Below are positions 10,191 to 18,572 of a stretch of 64,000 nt of DNA, piece by piece. The notes below the pieces were generated by a model. That model ran no database searches. It was not told the DNA's origin and worked only from the letters and a program-made list of their open reading frames with translations. Origin of the DNA: Streptomyces tuirus (GTDB lineage: Bacteria > Actinomycetota > Actinomycetes > Streptomycetales > Streptomycetaceae). The first letter of the stretch is position 1; each line of letters begins with the position of its first letter. A program made the translations under genes and the position numbers. The stretch lies in contig NZ_AP023439.1 in assembly GCF_014701095.1 (NCBI RefSeq), positions 5,940,001 to 6,004,000 on the forward strand. Direction: 5' to 3'.

Positions 10191-13100
10191 CAGGGGCCTC
10201 CCCCGTCGGCCCGGTTCCGGCGTGAGGACGGGGGAGGCTCGGCGACGCCGTCGCCGATGTGCTCCATGGCCCGGTCGAGCCCCACGGCCTGCTCACCCCT
10301 GTGCCCTGCGTCCTTGTCGCCCCTGCGGTCCGCGTCCTGCTCCCCGTCGCGGCCCGGCGCTCGGCCGCGGTCATGGCCGCGGTCCGTGGCGCGGTCGTCG
10401 TCACGGCCCGTCGCCGGTTCGCCGTCGCGGTCCGTGACGCGGTCGTCGTCGCGGTGCGTCGGGCGGTCGGTGTCGCGGTTTGTGGCTGGTTCGCCGTCGC
10501 GGGGCCGGCCCTGCTCGCGGGCCTTGCGGCGGTCCCGGTTCCGGACCAGGCCCCAGCTCCGGTCGCGGCCCAGGCCCCAGCCACGGCCCGGCTTCCGCTC
10601 CTCCTCCGGCTCCTCCTCCGGTTCGTCGTCCGGCTCCTCGCCCTCCTCGGGCTCCCGTTCCGGACGGGTGACGACGATCTCGCTCCATACCTGCTTGCCG
10701 CCGCCCACCGGCACCGAGCCCCAGGCCGCCGACACCGCCTCGACCAGGAAGAGCCCGCGGCCGCCCGTCGACTCCCAGTCCACGACCACCGGCTTGGCCG
10801 GCGCCCGGGGCGAGGAGTCGCTCACGGTCACCCGCAGCCGGTCCGCCGCCAGGGTCAGCTCCACCCGGACCGCGCCCTGCGTGTGCACCAGCGCGTTGGT
10901 GACCAGCTCCGACACCACCAGCAGGACCGTGTCGGCCTCGGCCGCGATGCCCCACGAACGCAGCGTGCGCGCACTGAACCTGCGCGCGTGCATCACCGCG
11001 TCCGGCAGCCGCCACACCACCCAGCTCGCCCGCACCGGCCGGACCCGCATCCCGTCGTAGCGCAGCAGCAGCACCGCCACGTCGTCCTCACGGCGCCGGT
11101 CCTCGCCGAGCAGCGCGTCGGCCATCCCCCCGAGGTCGGCGGGATCGGCCTCGGCGAGCGACCGGCGGACGAGCCGCATGCCCTCGTCCACCTGCAGATC
11201 CGCCGACTCGACCAGACCGTCCGTGACCAGCGCGAGCACCGAGCCCGGGGCGAGCGCCAGTGCCGTCAGCGGGAACTCCGCGTCCGCGAGGACGCCCAGG
11301 GGGAGCCCGCCCTCGACGGCGATCTCCGCGGTGCTGCCGTCGGGATGCCGTACGAGCGGGGCCAGATGCCCGGCCCGGACGAACAGCGCGTTGCCCTCCT
11401 CCATGTCGAGCTCGACGTAGCAGCAGGTGGCGAACAGGTCCGTCTCCATGCCGACGAGCAGCCGGTTGGCGTGCGCGACGACCACGTCCGGCGGATGACC
11501 CTCCACGGCGTAGGCCCTGACCGCCGTACGCATCTGGCCCATGATCGTCGCGGCCCCGGCGCTGTGCCCCTGCACATCACCGATGACCAGGGCGACCTTG
11601 CTCTCCGACAGCGCGATCACGTCGTACCAGTCGCCGCCCACCTGGAGCCCGCGCCGGGCCGGCAGATAGCGGGCCACCGCGGTGCCCCCGGGCAGCCGGG
11701 GAAGCCGGCGCGGCAGCAGGCTGCGCTGGAGCATCGTCGCGAGCTCCTGCTCGGCGTCGTAGGCGTGCGCGCGCTTCAGGGCCTGCCCGACCAGGCCCGC
11801 CGTCGCGGTCAGCAGGGCCCGTTCCTCGGGGGCGAACTCGTGCGGGGTGTCCCAGCCGACCAGGCACACCCCCGCGACTCCGCTCTTGGCCGGCAGCGGC
11901 AGCACCGCGAGGCCGCCGGGACCGATCCCCGCGAGCCCGGGTTCCAGCACGGAACCCGCCGGCCACAGGCTCATCCGCCCGTCCCGCAGCGCCGCCTGGA
12001 GCGTGGGCAGGGCGGTGACCGGCGCGTCGGGCCACTCCGAGCGCCACTCGCGCCGCCACAGCTCCGGCCAGGCACCCGCACGCGGCGGATCGAGCACGGT
12101 GACCGCGAGCCGGTCCTCCAGCAGTTCGGCGAGTGCCACCCGGTCGGCACCGAGCGGCTCGCGCAGCGCGGCGACCACCACCCGGCTGACGTCCCGTACG
12201 GTCGTGGCGTCGTCGAGCGCGGCCGTCAGCCACTGGATCCGGGCGACGTCGCTGGCGCTGCGGCGCAGCACCGGCGCCGCGCTCACCACGCCCAGCACCC
12301 GCTCCGGGGTGCCGTCGGGCCCCTTCAGCACGCGGCAGTTCAGCCGCAGCCAGCACAGTTCACCGGTCGGGCGGCGGATCCGGAACTCCAGCTCACGCCG
12401 GCCCGGGGTCTGCGCGGACGGCTCGATGACCGACATCAGCGCCGGGACGTCCTCCGGGACGCTGCAGGAGAGCAGGGTGTCGGTCTTGCCGTCGAAACCG
12501 CCCTCGGGGATGCCGACGAGTTCGAGCAGGGCCGGATCCGTCTCGACCAGCCCGGTGCCGGGCGACAGGGCGAAGGACCCGACGCCCATGGCGCGCAGGG
12601 CCGAATCCAGCAGGGGTGAGGGCGCCGACCGGTCGGCCTCGCCGCGCAGCCGCTCGGCGACGGCTTCGGCGTATCGCTCCAGGAACTCCTGCTGTTCGGC
12701 GCCGAACCCTTCCCCGGCCTCTCCGACCACGACGAGACAGCCCAGCCACCCGCCGGCGGCCCCCAGCGGCAGCGCCCCGAGGGGTGCGGCCGTGGCCTCG
12801 GCTTCCTCAGATCCGGGCAGCACCGCGCTCGCGAGCCATACGGCCCGCCCGCGCAGAAACGCCTCGGCGACGGCCGGACAACCGCGCCCCGGGTCGGTCG
12901 GGCCCGGGGATGCCGAGGTGGGAGCGCCGTGGGGAGCGGCAGGGGATTCCGCCCCGGGGGAGTAGCTCGGCCCGGTGCCCGGAGCTCCCGCGGAATCCGG
13001 GAGCGGCACCCGCCCCGGCAACTGGTACCGCTGCTCGGACTCGGCCCCGGCCGACTCCACCAGGCGCAGCTCCGCGCCGTCCTCACTGCGCACGTACACC

Positions 13101-13240
13101 GCCGCCAGCGCCACCCCGGCGAACGCCAGCAGCCGCGCTCGGGCGGCCGTCTCCGGAGCGGGACGAGGCGGACCGGTGCCCCCGTTCCCCGGCGCCCGAA
13201 GAGCGGGGACCGCGGCCCGGGCATCGCCGTGATGGGGCAT
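10190..13240 (-). CDS. Multidomain sensor PP2C/SpoIIE phosphatase with HATPase domain
   Basis: About 1016 aa. Numbered from an upstream GTG at 13252: GAF-like region 40-200, PAS 215-325, GAF 335-495, SpoIIE/PP2C phosphatase 505-730 with metal-binding GGDWYDV, GDVQGH, TDGLVE and REDDVAVL, and an anti-sigma-type HATPase 745-862 (N-box SELVTNALVHT, G-box GGRGLFLV). These proteins control anti-sigma/anti-anti-sigma partner switches; this one has both opposing activities. Residues 863-1020 are a low-complexity Glu- then Arg/Asp-rich tail. Start is ATG 13240 or GTG 13252. Its stop overlaps the start of the xylF-like gene, linking signalling to sugar uptake. No anti-anti-sigma gene lies next to it. 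Confidence 0.88.
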   Translation of the reverse strand: MPHHGDARAAVPALRAPGNGGTGPPRPAPETAARARLLAFAGVALAAVYVRSEDGAELRLVESAGAESEQRYQLPGRVPLPDSAGAPGTGPSYSPGAESPAAPHGAPTSASPGPTDPGRGCPAVAEAFLRGRAVWLASAVLPGSEEAEATAAPLGALPLGAAGGWLGCLVVVGEAGEGFGAEQQEFLERYAEAVAERLRGEADRSAPSPLLDSALRAMGVGSFALSPGTGLVETDPALLELVGIPEGGFDGKTDTLLSCSVPEDVPALMSVIEPSAQTPGRRELEFRIRRPTGELCWLRLNCRVLKGPDGTPERVLGVVSAAPVLRRSASDVARIQWLTAALDDATTVRDVSRVVVAALREPLGADRVALAELLEDRLAVTVLDPPRAGAWPELWRREWRSEWPDAPVTALPTLQAALRDGRMSLWPAGSVLEPGLAGIGPGGLAVLPLPAKSGVAGVCLVGWDTPHEFAPEERALLTATAGLVGQALKRAHAYDAEQELATMLQRSLLPRRLPRLPGGTAVARYLPARRGLQVGGDWYDVIALSESKVALVIGDVQGHSAGAATIMGQMRTAVRAYAVEGHPPDVVVAHANRLLVGMETDLFATCCYVELDMEEGNALFVRAGHLAPLVRHPDGSTAEIAVEGGLPLGVLADAEFPLTALALAPGSVLALVTDGLVESADLQVDEGMRLVRRSLAEADPADLGGMADALLGEDRRREDDVAVLLLRYDGMRVRPVRASWVVWRLPDAVMHARRFSARTLRSWGIAAEADTVLLVVSELVTNALVHTQGAVRVELTLAADRLRVTVSDSSPRAPAKPVVVDWESTGGRGLFLVEAVSAAWGSVPVGGGKQVWSEIVVTRPEREPEEGEEPDDEPEEEPEEERKPGRGWGLGRDRSWGLVRNRDRRKAREQGRPRDGEPATNRDTDRPTHRDDDRVTDRDGEPATGRDDDRATDRGHDRGRAPGRDGEQDADRRGDKDAGHRGEQAVGLDRAMEHIGDGVAEPPPSSRRNRADGGGP

Positions 13241-13404
13241 GTCCGCATCCACCTCCCGTCCATGCCGCAGCCACCGGCAGGTGGGAGTCCCCGGGACTCA
13301 GGCGACGACGACGCGGGCACGGGACCGGCGGCGCGGGGTCGCGCCTCCCATGGCGGATCCACGCCGCTCATGAGCGGCAGGGCACCCTCACAACAGAATC
13401 GCAC

Positions 13405-13563
13405 ACCTGGATAACAGCGACATATGGGGCGCGTGACCGGCTGGGTCGACGCCCATGCACCGGAGACGACGTAGCAGAACGTCGTGCTCATGCCCGGGGC
13501 CAGGCAGCCGTTCCAGCCGGCGTTGTGGACCATCACAGCCCGGCCGTTGCAGGTGGCGAGGCC
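13405..13563 (-). pseudogene. Relic of a CBM2-type carbohydrate-binding domain
   Basis: On the minus strand the frame reads TCNGRAV, then VHNAGWNGCLAPGMSTTFCYV. The block N-A-G-W-N-G-x-L-A-P-G-x-S-T-T-F is the typical last third of a family-2 cellulose/chitin-binding module. The usual FGF after it is replaced by FCY, and there is no signal peptide or catalytic domain around it. It lies in the 385-bp gap between the phosphatase and the MmpS-like gene. I read it as a fragment of a lost secreted enzyme. Confidence 0.45.
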
Positions 13564-13638
13564 GGTCGGAGCAAGTTGACTTTACCTTTCCTTTGCGGTT
13601 GGCTGCGGATCCGACCATCATGATCCGGGGGGATCCAC

Positions 13639-14049
13639 GTGAACCGCGCTCTTCGTGCAGCCTTCTGCTCCGTCGCGGTCGGCGCTCTCGCGCTCGGCCT
13701 CAGCTCCTGCTCCGAGGCGGTCGACCAGGTCGACAAGGCGGTGAACGAGACGTACGAGGTCACCTACGAGGTCACGGGGAAGAACATCGACTCGATCGAC
13801 TTCCACGGCGGCGGTGGCAAGGCCATGGAGCCGAAGATCGAGTCGGTGTCGAAGCCGGAGCTGCCCTGGAAGAAGACGGTCACGCTGCGCGGCATCATGC
13901 CCGCTGCCGTGATGCCGGTCGCCACGGACCCCGAAGGGGCCCAGGTCACCTGCAAGATCATCTACAAGGGCAAGGTGCTCGAGGAGCAAAGTGCCAAGGG
14001 CCTGGTGACCGCCGGCGGTTGCACCGCGGAGTCCCCGATCACGGAGTGA
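13639..14049 (+). CDS. MmpS-like small lipoprotein
   Basis: 136 aa from GTG with GGGGGGAT upstream. Signal peptide and lipobox LSSC are followed by VTYEVTGKNIDSIDFHG, LPWKKTVTLRG and AQVTCKIIYKGKVLEE. This layout (lipoprotein or TM anchor, then a small immunoglobulin-like domain with Y-E-V-T-G and L-P-W-x-K) is that of MmpS-family proteins, which in mycobacteria partner RND transporters. No MmpL gene is nearby. Exact function is unknown. Confidence 0.75.
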   Translation: MNRALRAAFCSVAVGALALGLSSCSEAVDQVDKAVNETYEVTYEVTGKNIDSIDFHGGGGKAMEPKIESVSKPELPWKKTVTLRGIMPAAVMPVATDPEGAQVTCKIIYKGKVLEEQSAKGLVTAGGCTAESPITE

Positions 14050-14057
14050 TCGCGCGG

Positions 14058-14091
14058 GTGTTCCACGGTCTCGGGTGTTCCACGGTCTCGG
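14058..14091. repeat. Exact 17-bp tandem duplication
   Basis: GTGTTCCACGGTCTCGG occurs twice back to back just after the MmpS-like gene. A perfect tandem copy implies a recent slippage or repair event in this degraded gap. Confidence 0.85.
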
Positions 14092-14120
14092 CTGCCTCGC
14101 GGCAGAGACCGACGCGGCCC

Positions 14121-14386
14121 GAGTGCGCTCCCTGATCTGGAAATCCATCGGCCCGTGCTGCACCTGGAGCACGGCGTCGGCCTCGAACTCCCCGTCCAGC
14201 GGCACGAAATGGCCGTACGCGGCCCGGGCCCGGTCCGTGCCGCGGTCGCCGGCTCCCCGTGCACCGTCTCCACCAGCGGACCCGATCCCCGGATCAGGGC
14301 CGCCGGCTGCCGACCGCCCGGAAGGCGGCGGGCGGCAGCCAGGCCGGGTCGGCACCCTCGGGCAGGACGGGCACGGGAAGCGGCAT
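14121..14386 (-). pseudogene. Relic of a GH67-type alpha-glucuronidase
   Basis: On the minus strand, 14121-14238 encodes AYGHFVPLDGEFEADAV, then LQVQHGPMDFQIRE. This matches the GH67 core pattern F-x-x-x-D-G-x-F-x-D-N-V-x-[LI]-Q-[VI]-K-x-G-P-[IL]-D-F-Q-x-R-E. Upstream, an ATG at 14386 opens a short frame (ADPAWLPPAAFRAVGSRR) that could be the original N-terminus, ended by a stop at 14294. Most of the usual roughly 650 residues are gone. GH67 enzymes remove glucuronic acid from xylan, which fits the xylose-uptake setting. Confidence 0.5.
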
Positions 14387-14406
14387 CGCACTGCCAACTC
14401 TGCTGC

Positions 14407-17400
14407 TCAGGAGAGCAGTTCGACCTCCGCCAGGGTGGCCTCGCCGTCGAGGACCAGGCGGTACTTCTGGTACGTACCCGGCGACCTCACGGAGAACGCG
14501 CGCGTCTGACGGTCCCAGGCGAAGGACTCCCCGGAGCGCCGGTCCAGCGTCCGCCAGGTGGTGCCGTCGGAGGAGCCCTGGAGCGTCCATCCGGCCGGTG
14601 CCTTCGCCCGGTCCGCCGACGAGGTCAGCGTGTACTGGACCGCCTCGGCTCCCTTGCGGACCGGCAGGTCCACGGAGGTCACCGCGGCGTCCGTCGCCGA
14701 CGTGTCGTCGAACAGGGCGCCGTCACCCTCCAGCACGTCCGCGCGCGGCGCCGGCACCTCGTCGTCCCGGGTGATCGACACGGGCGCGGCGTGCTCGCCC
14801 GTGCCCCAGGACGACGGCCGCGAGCCCATGTCGAACTCCAGGACACCGCCCTTGGCGATCAGCGAGTGCGGCAGCGAGGTCTTCGTCCACGTCCGGCCGT
14901 TGACCTTCAGCCCCTGCACGTAGACGTTCTTCGCGCTGTTCCGGGGCGCCTTCACCACCAGCTCGCGCCCGTTCTCCAGATGCACGGTCGCCTTGGTGAA
15001 CAGGGGTGAGCCGATCGCGTACTCGCCGCTGCCCATCACCAGCGGGTAGAAGCCGAGCGAGGAGAACAGGAACCAGGCCGACTGCTCGCCGTTGTCCTCG
15101 TCACCGTGGTAGCCCTGCCCGATCTCGCTGCCCGTGTACAGCCGGGACAGCACCTCGCGGACGTTCTTCTGCGCCTTCCAGGGCTGCCCGGCCGCGTCGT
15201 ACATGTAGATCGCGTGGTGGGCGACCTGGTTGGAGTGCCCGTACATGCCCATCCGGACATCGCGCGCCTCGGTCATCTCGTGGATGACACCGCCGTAGGA
15301 GCCGACGAACTCGGGGGAGGCGGTCTCCGGGGTGGAGAAGTAGTCGTCGAGCTTGTCGGCGAGGCCCTTGCGCCCGCCGTACAGGTTCGCCAGGCCCCGG
15401 CTGTCCTGCGGGGCGGTGAAGGCGTAGCCGTACCCGTTGGTCTCGGTGTAGTCGTGGCCCCACACGCGCGGGTCGTACTTCGAGGACTCCACCCGCCAGT
15501 CGCCCTTGGCGTTGCGGCCCTGGAAGAACCCGGCCTTCGTGTCGAAGAGGTTCACATAGTCCCGGGCGCGGTTCAGGAAGTACTCCGACTCCTCCTTGTA
15601 GCGTCGCTCGCCGGTCTCCTCGTAGAGCTTCCGGCCCATGCGAGAGATGCCGTAGTCGTTGAGATAGCCCTCCAGCGCCCAGGACAGGCCCTCGTGGGTC
15701 TCGGTGCTCGTGTAGCCGAGGAAGGGGGAGGTGGCCATGCCCTTGCGGCCGACGCCCGAGTTCGGCGGTACGACCGTGGCGTTCTTCACCGCCGCGTCGT
15801 ACGCCGCCTTCGCGTCGAAGTCGACGCCCTTGACGTACGCGTCCGCGAACGCCACGTCCGACGAGGTACCCGTCATGAGGTCCGCGTAGCCGGGGGAGGA
15901 CCAGCGCGAGGTCCAGCCGCCGTCCTTGTACTGCTGCACGAACCCGTCGACCAGTTCACCCGCCCGGGACGGAGTGAGCAAGGAGTACGCCGGCCAGGTC
16001 GTCCGGTAGGTGTCCCAGAACCCGTTGTTCACGTACACCTTGCCGTCGACGATCTTCGCGCCGGTGTGCGTCGGGGTGTCCGGGTTCGGCATGGGGGAGA
16101 AGGGCGAGGCGTACCGGTGCTTCCCGCCGACCTTCTCGAAACCGGAGTTCGGATACAGGTACAGCCGGTACAGGCTGGAGTACAGCGTCGTCAGCTGGTC
16201 GGGGGTCGCGCCCTCGACCTCGACCTTGCCGAGCAGCCGGTCCCACTGCCGCTGTGCGCTCTTCTTGACGGCCTCGAAGGACTTCCCTTCGGGAATCTCC
16301 TGGCGGAGGTTGTCCTTGGCCTGGTCGAGGCTGATGAGCGAGGTCGCCAGGCGCAGGGTGACGGTCCGGTCGTCGGCCTTGAAGCGCAGGTACCCCTTCA
16401 CACCGGCCGAGGAGCCCTCGCTCACCGGCTTGTCGAACTCGCCGTAGACGAACAGCCGGGTCGCGCCCGTCGACAGCCCGGACTTCACGTCCGAGTAGCC
16501 GGTGACGACCCCGTTCTCCTTGTCGAGCGTCAGCCCCGCCTGGTCGGTCACGTTGTCCAACAGGACACTCGCGTCGTCGCCGGGGTAGGTGAACCGCAGC
16601 GCCGCCGCGTGGTCCGTCGGCGCCATCTCCGCCTTCAGCCCGTTCTCGAACCGCACCCCGTAGTAGTACGGCCGCGCGGTCTCGTTCTCGTGCCGGAAGG
16701 CCAGCTCCCGGGCCTCCCGGCCCAGGTCCGGGGTCCCGGACGCGACGGACGGCATCACCTGGAAGGTCTGCCGGTCGCCCATCCAGGGACTCGGCTCGTG
16801 GCTCGCGCTGAACGCCTGGATCGTCGGCAGGTTGTCCGCGTTGTTGGCGCGTGCGTAGTCGTACAGCCAGCTCAGCGAGCCCGCGTTGGTCACCGGCGTC
16901 CAGAAGTTGAAGCCGTGCGGCACCGCCGTCGCGGGGAAGTTGTTGCCCCGGGAGAAGCCGCCGCTGGAGTTGGTGCCCCGGGTCGTGACCGCGTAGTCCG
17001 ACAGATGCGCCTTCGGCCGCTCGGGGGCGACGGACTCGATGCTCACATCGTCCAGCCAGCCCCGGAACTTCGCCGGGCCCTTGGGGGAGTCGTAGGCCAC
17101 CAGGATCCGGTCCACGGTCTTCCCGGCCGCGACCGAGCCGATCCGCGATTCCACGTTGTTCCACTGGTTGACGTAGAGGACCTTCGCCGCGCCCTGCCCC
17201 TGCGGGGTCAGCGGGAAGCCGTGCTGGTCGGTGGCGCGCAGGTCGCTCAGATGGGTGCCGTCGGTGAAGGCGAGGTCGACGGAGACGTTCGTCGCGTCGT
17301 AGTCGAGGTCACCGTCCGCCATGGACGGGAAGACGCGGTAGGCCAGCCGCGTGTTCCGGCCGACGGCCACGTTCACGTCGAAGACCTTGTTGTACGAGTA

Positions 17401-18204
17401 CGCCCGGCCCTCTGCGGTGTGCCGGCCGGCGTAACGCAGGGCGCGCTTTCCGGTGAACCCGGCGCCCGCCTTCGCGGTGGGGGAGCCGCTCGGGCCCCGG
17501 TCGACGAGCGACAGCATGTCCTGCGGTACGGGCCCGTCGGCGCCGCCCGTGGACAGCTGGAGGTCGGCGAGCTGGAGGATGCCGCCGCCGTTGTTCCCGG
17601 TGACGTCCAGCCGGAAGTGCCGGTACTCGCCGGGTTCGGCGAGCTCGTACGTCTTCGTCTGGAAGCGCTCGGAGAAGGACTCGCCGGAGCGGGTGTCGAG
17701 CGTCTTCCACTCCTTCCCGTCGGCGGAGCCCTTCAGGGTCCAGTCCTTCGGGTCGCGCTCATCATGGTCATTGGCCGACGTCAGCGCATAACGCGTCAGT
17801 TTGATCGGTTTGTCCAGGTCGAACTCGGCCCAGCCGGTGGATGCGAAGACGAGCCACTTGGTGCTCGGCTCGCCGTCGACGAGGTTCTCCTTCACCTCCC
17901 CGCCGCCCGTGTTCTCGGCGCTGGCCCGGACGTCGGTGACCTGGTCGGTCACATTTCCCGGTATGCCGCTGCTGTAGCCGCCGTCGACTCCCGAGGCTCG
18001 TTTGCCGCCGCCCGGGGTGGTGTCGACGGTGTTCAGCCAGTCCGGAACCGGGTCATCCGACTCGAACGAGGACGCGAACTCCCGGTCGGGGGTTTCGGGG
18101 GCTTCGGGCCGTGCGACCGCAACGCCCTGTGAACTCAGGGCCAATGCGAAGGCGGTCGCCGACACGACCGCCGACCCCCATCTGTGCCGAGCTTTCCGCT
18201 GCAT
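14407..18204 (-). CDS. Secreted GH92 alpha-mannosidase with F5/8 (CBM32-like) domains
   Basis: 1265 aa from ATG 18204, which has GGGAGGG 9 nt upstream and a signal peptide cut near AVARPEA. Order: signal peptide 1-31; F5/8 type C domain about 60-190 (STKWLVF, RHFRLDVTGNNGGG); jelly-roll segment about 195-365; GH92 N- and C-domains about 380-1125 (NNFPATAVPHGFNFWTP, NGFWDTYRTTWPAY, GHDYTETNG); a second F5/8-like domain at the end. GH92 enzymes are Ca-dependent exo-alpha-mannosidases acting on N-glycans or fungal mannans. A LacI-type palindrome lies 26 bp before the start and a TTGACA box further upstream, so sugar-responsive repression is likely. Confidence 0.93.
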   Translation of the reverse strand: MQRKARHRWGSAVVSATAFALALSSQGVAVARPEAPETPDREFASSFESDDPVPDWLNTVDTTPGGGKRASGVDGGYSSGIPGNVTDQVTDVRASAENTGGGEVKENLVDGEPSTKWLVFASTGWAEFDLDKPIKLTRYALTSANDHDERDPKDWTLKGSADGKEWKTLDTRSGESFSERFQTKTYELAEPGEYRHFRLDVTGNNGGGILQLADLQLSTGGADGPVPQDMLSLVDRGPSGSPTAKAGAGFTGKRALRYAGRHTAEGRAYSYNKVFDVNVAVGRNTRLAYRVFPSMADGDLDYDATNVSVDLAFTDGTHLSDLRATDQHGFPLTPQGQGAAKVLYVNQWNNVESRIGSVAAGKTVDRILVAYDSPKGPAKFRGWLDDVSIESVAPERPKAHLSDYAVTTRGTNSSGGFSRGNNFPATAVPHGFNFWTPVTNAGSLSWLYDYARANNADNLPTIQAFSASHEPSPWMGDRQTFQVMPSVASGTPDLGREARELAFRHENETARPYYYGVRFENGLKAEMAPTDHAAALRFTYPGDDASVLLDNVTDQAGLTLDKENGVVTGYSDVKSGLSTGATRLFVYGEFDKPVSEGSSAGVKGYLRFKADDRTVTLRLATSLISLDQAKDNLRQEIPEGKSFEAVKKSAQRQWDRLLGKVEVEGATPDQLTTLYSSLYRLYLYPNSGFEKVGGKHRYASPFSPMPNPDTPTHTGAKIVDGKVYVNNGFWDTYRTTWPAYSLLTPSRAGELVDGFVQQYKDGGWTSRWSSPGYADLMTGTSSDVAFADAYVKGVDFDAKAAYDAAVKNATVVPPNSGVGRKGMATSPFLGYTSTETHEGLSWALEGYLNDYGISRMGRKLYEETGERRYKEESEYFLNRARDYVNLFDTKAGFFQGRNAKGDWRVESSKYDPRVWGHDYTETNGYGYAFTAPQDSRGLANLYGGRKGLADKLDDYFSTPETASPEFVGSYGGVIHEMTEARDVRMGMYGHSNQVAHHAIYMYDAAGQPWKAQKNVREVLSRLYTGSEIGQGYHGDEDNGEQSAWFLFSSLGFYPLVMGSGEYAIGSPLFTKATVHLENGRELVVKAPRNSAKNVYVQGLKVNGRTWTKTSLPHSLIAKGGVLEFDMGSRPSSWGTGEHAAPVSITRDDEVPAPRADVLEGDGALFDDTSATDAAVTSVDLPVRKGAEAVQYTLTSSADRAKAPAGWTLQGSSDGTTWRTLDRRSGESFAWDRQTRAFSVRSPGTYQKYRLVLDGEATLAEVELLS

Positions 18205-18229
18205 CAACGGGTACCCTCCCTGCGCAGTG

Positions 18230-18241
18230 GACAACGTTGTC
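18230..18241. promoter_or_regulatory. LacI-family-type operator before the GH92 gene
   Basis: GACAAC-GTTGTC is a perfect 12-bp palindrome with the central C-G typical of LacI/GalR-family operators. It lies between the likely promoter (minus-strand TTGACA at 18286-18291) and the GH92 start, a good position for repression. No LacI gene is in the window. Confidence 0.65.
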
Positions 18242-18431
18242 ACCTTCAATGCGCAAGGACCAGTAGTTGCCCAAGTGGCCGGGAGTGTCAAGGGTGTTGC
18301 CTGTGGCATTCGGGCGCGGTGACCGGGATATTTCCGGCGGAGCACCCACAGGTCACTCATACTTCCGCGAGGTCTCAACTCGGATAAGACCCACGGCCAA
18401 CCCTGTGTTCGATGTTGATCCGCTGGCGGGA

Positions 18432-18447
18432 AGTGGACTATACCTGT
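18432..18447 (+). promoter_or_regulatory. DasR-responsive element (dre) upstream of ngcE
   Basis: AGTGGACTATACCTGT matches the DasR consensus ACTGGTCTAGACCAGT at 12 of 16 positions, including the core TGGnCTAnACC. DasR is the GntR-type regulator that represses N-acetylglucosamine and chitin genes and is released by GlcN-6-P. The site is 126 bp before the ngcE ATG. Confidence 0.7.
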
Positions 18448-18502
18448 CGCACGCTTCACCCGATTCGCACGTCACCACCCGCACTTTCCTGCACGACCCA
18501 GC

Positions 18503-18530
18503 TTGACCCGATCGCGGTGCCGGGAAGGAT
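18503..18530 (+). promoter_or_regulatory. Probable sigma-70-type promoter of ngcEFG
   Basis: TTGACC and AAGGAT are separated by 16 bp and lie 43 bp before the ngcE start, just downstream of the DasR-like site. Confidence 0.45.
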
Positions 18531-18572
18531 CCGGTTCACCGCCTGAGTCCTGGAGAAGGCGAGGACTTGAGC

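Noticed and set aside
10190..10700. Plus-strand protein frame opposite the phosphatase tail
   Set aside because: Val/Ala/Arg-rich translation comes from the repetitive tail codons; no start site or domain.
13575..13590. TTGACTTTACCTTTCC as a second Rok7B7 site near the phosphatase operon
   Set aside because: It misses the second TTSA half of the consensus and is on the side of the plus-strand lipoprotein gene; more likely a -35 region.
15106..18132. 1008-residue plus-strand frame opposite the GH92 gene
   Set aside because: Val/Arg/Gly-rich low-complexity translation with no domain; shadow of the GH92 gene.
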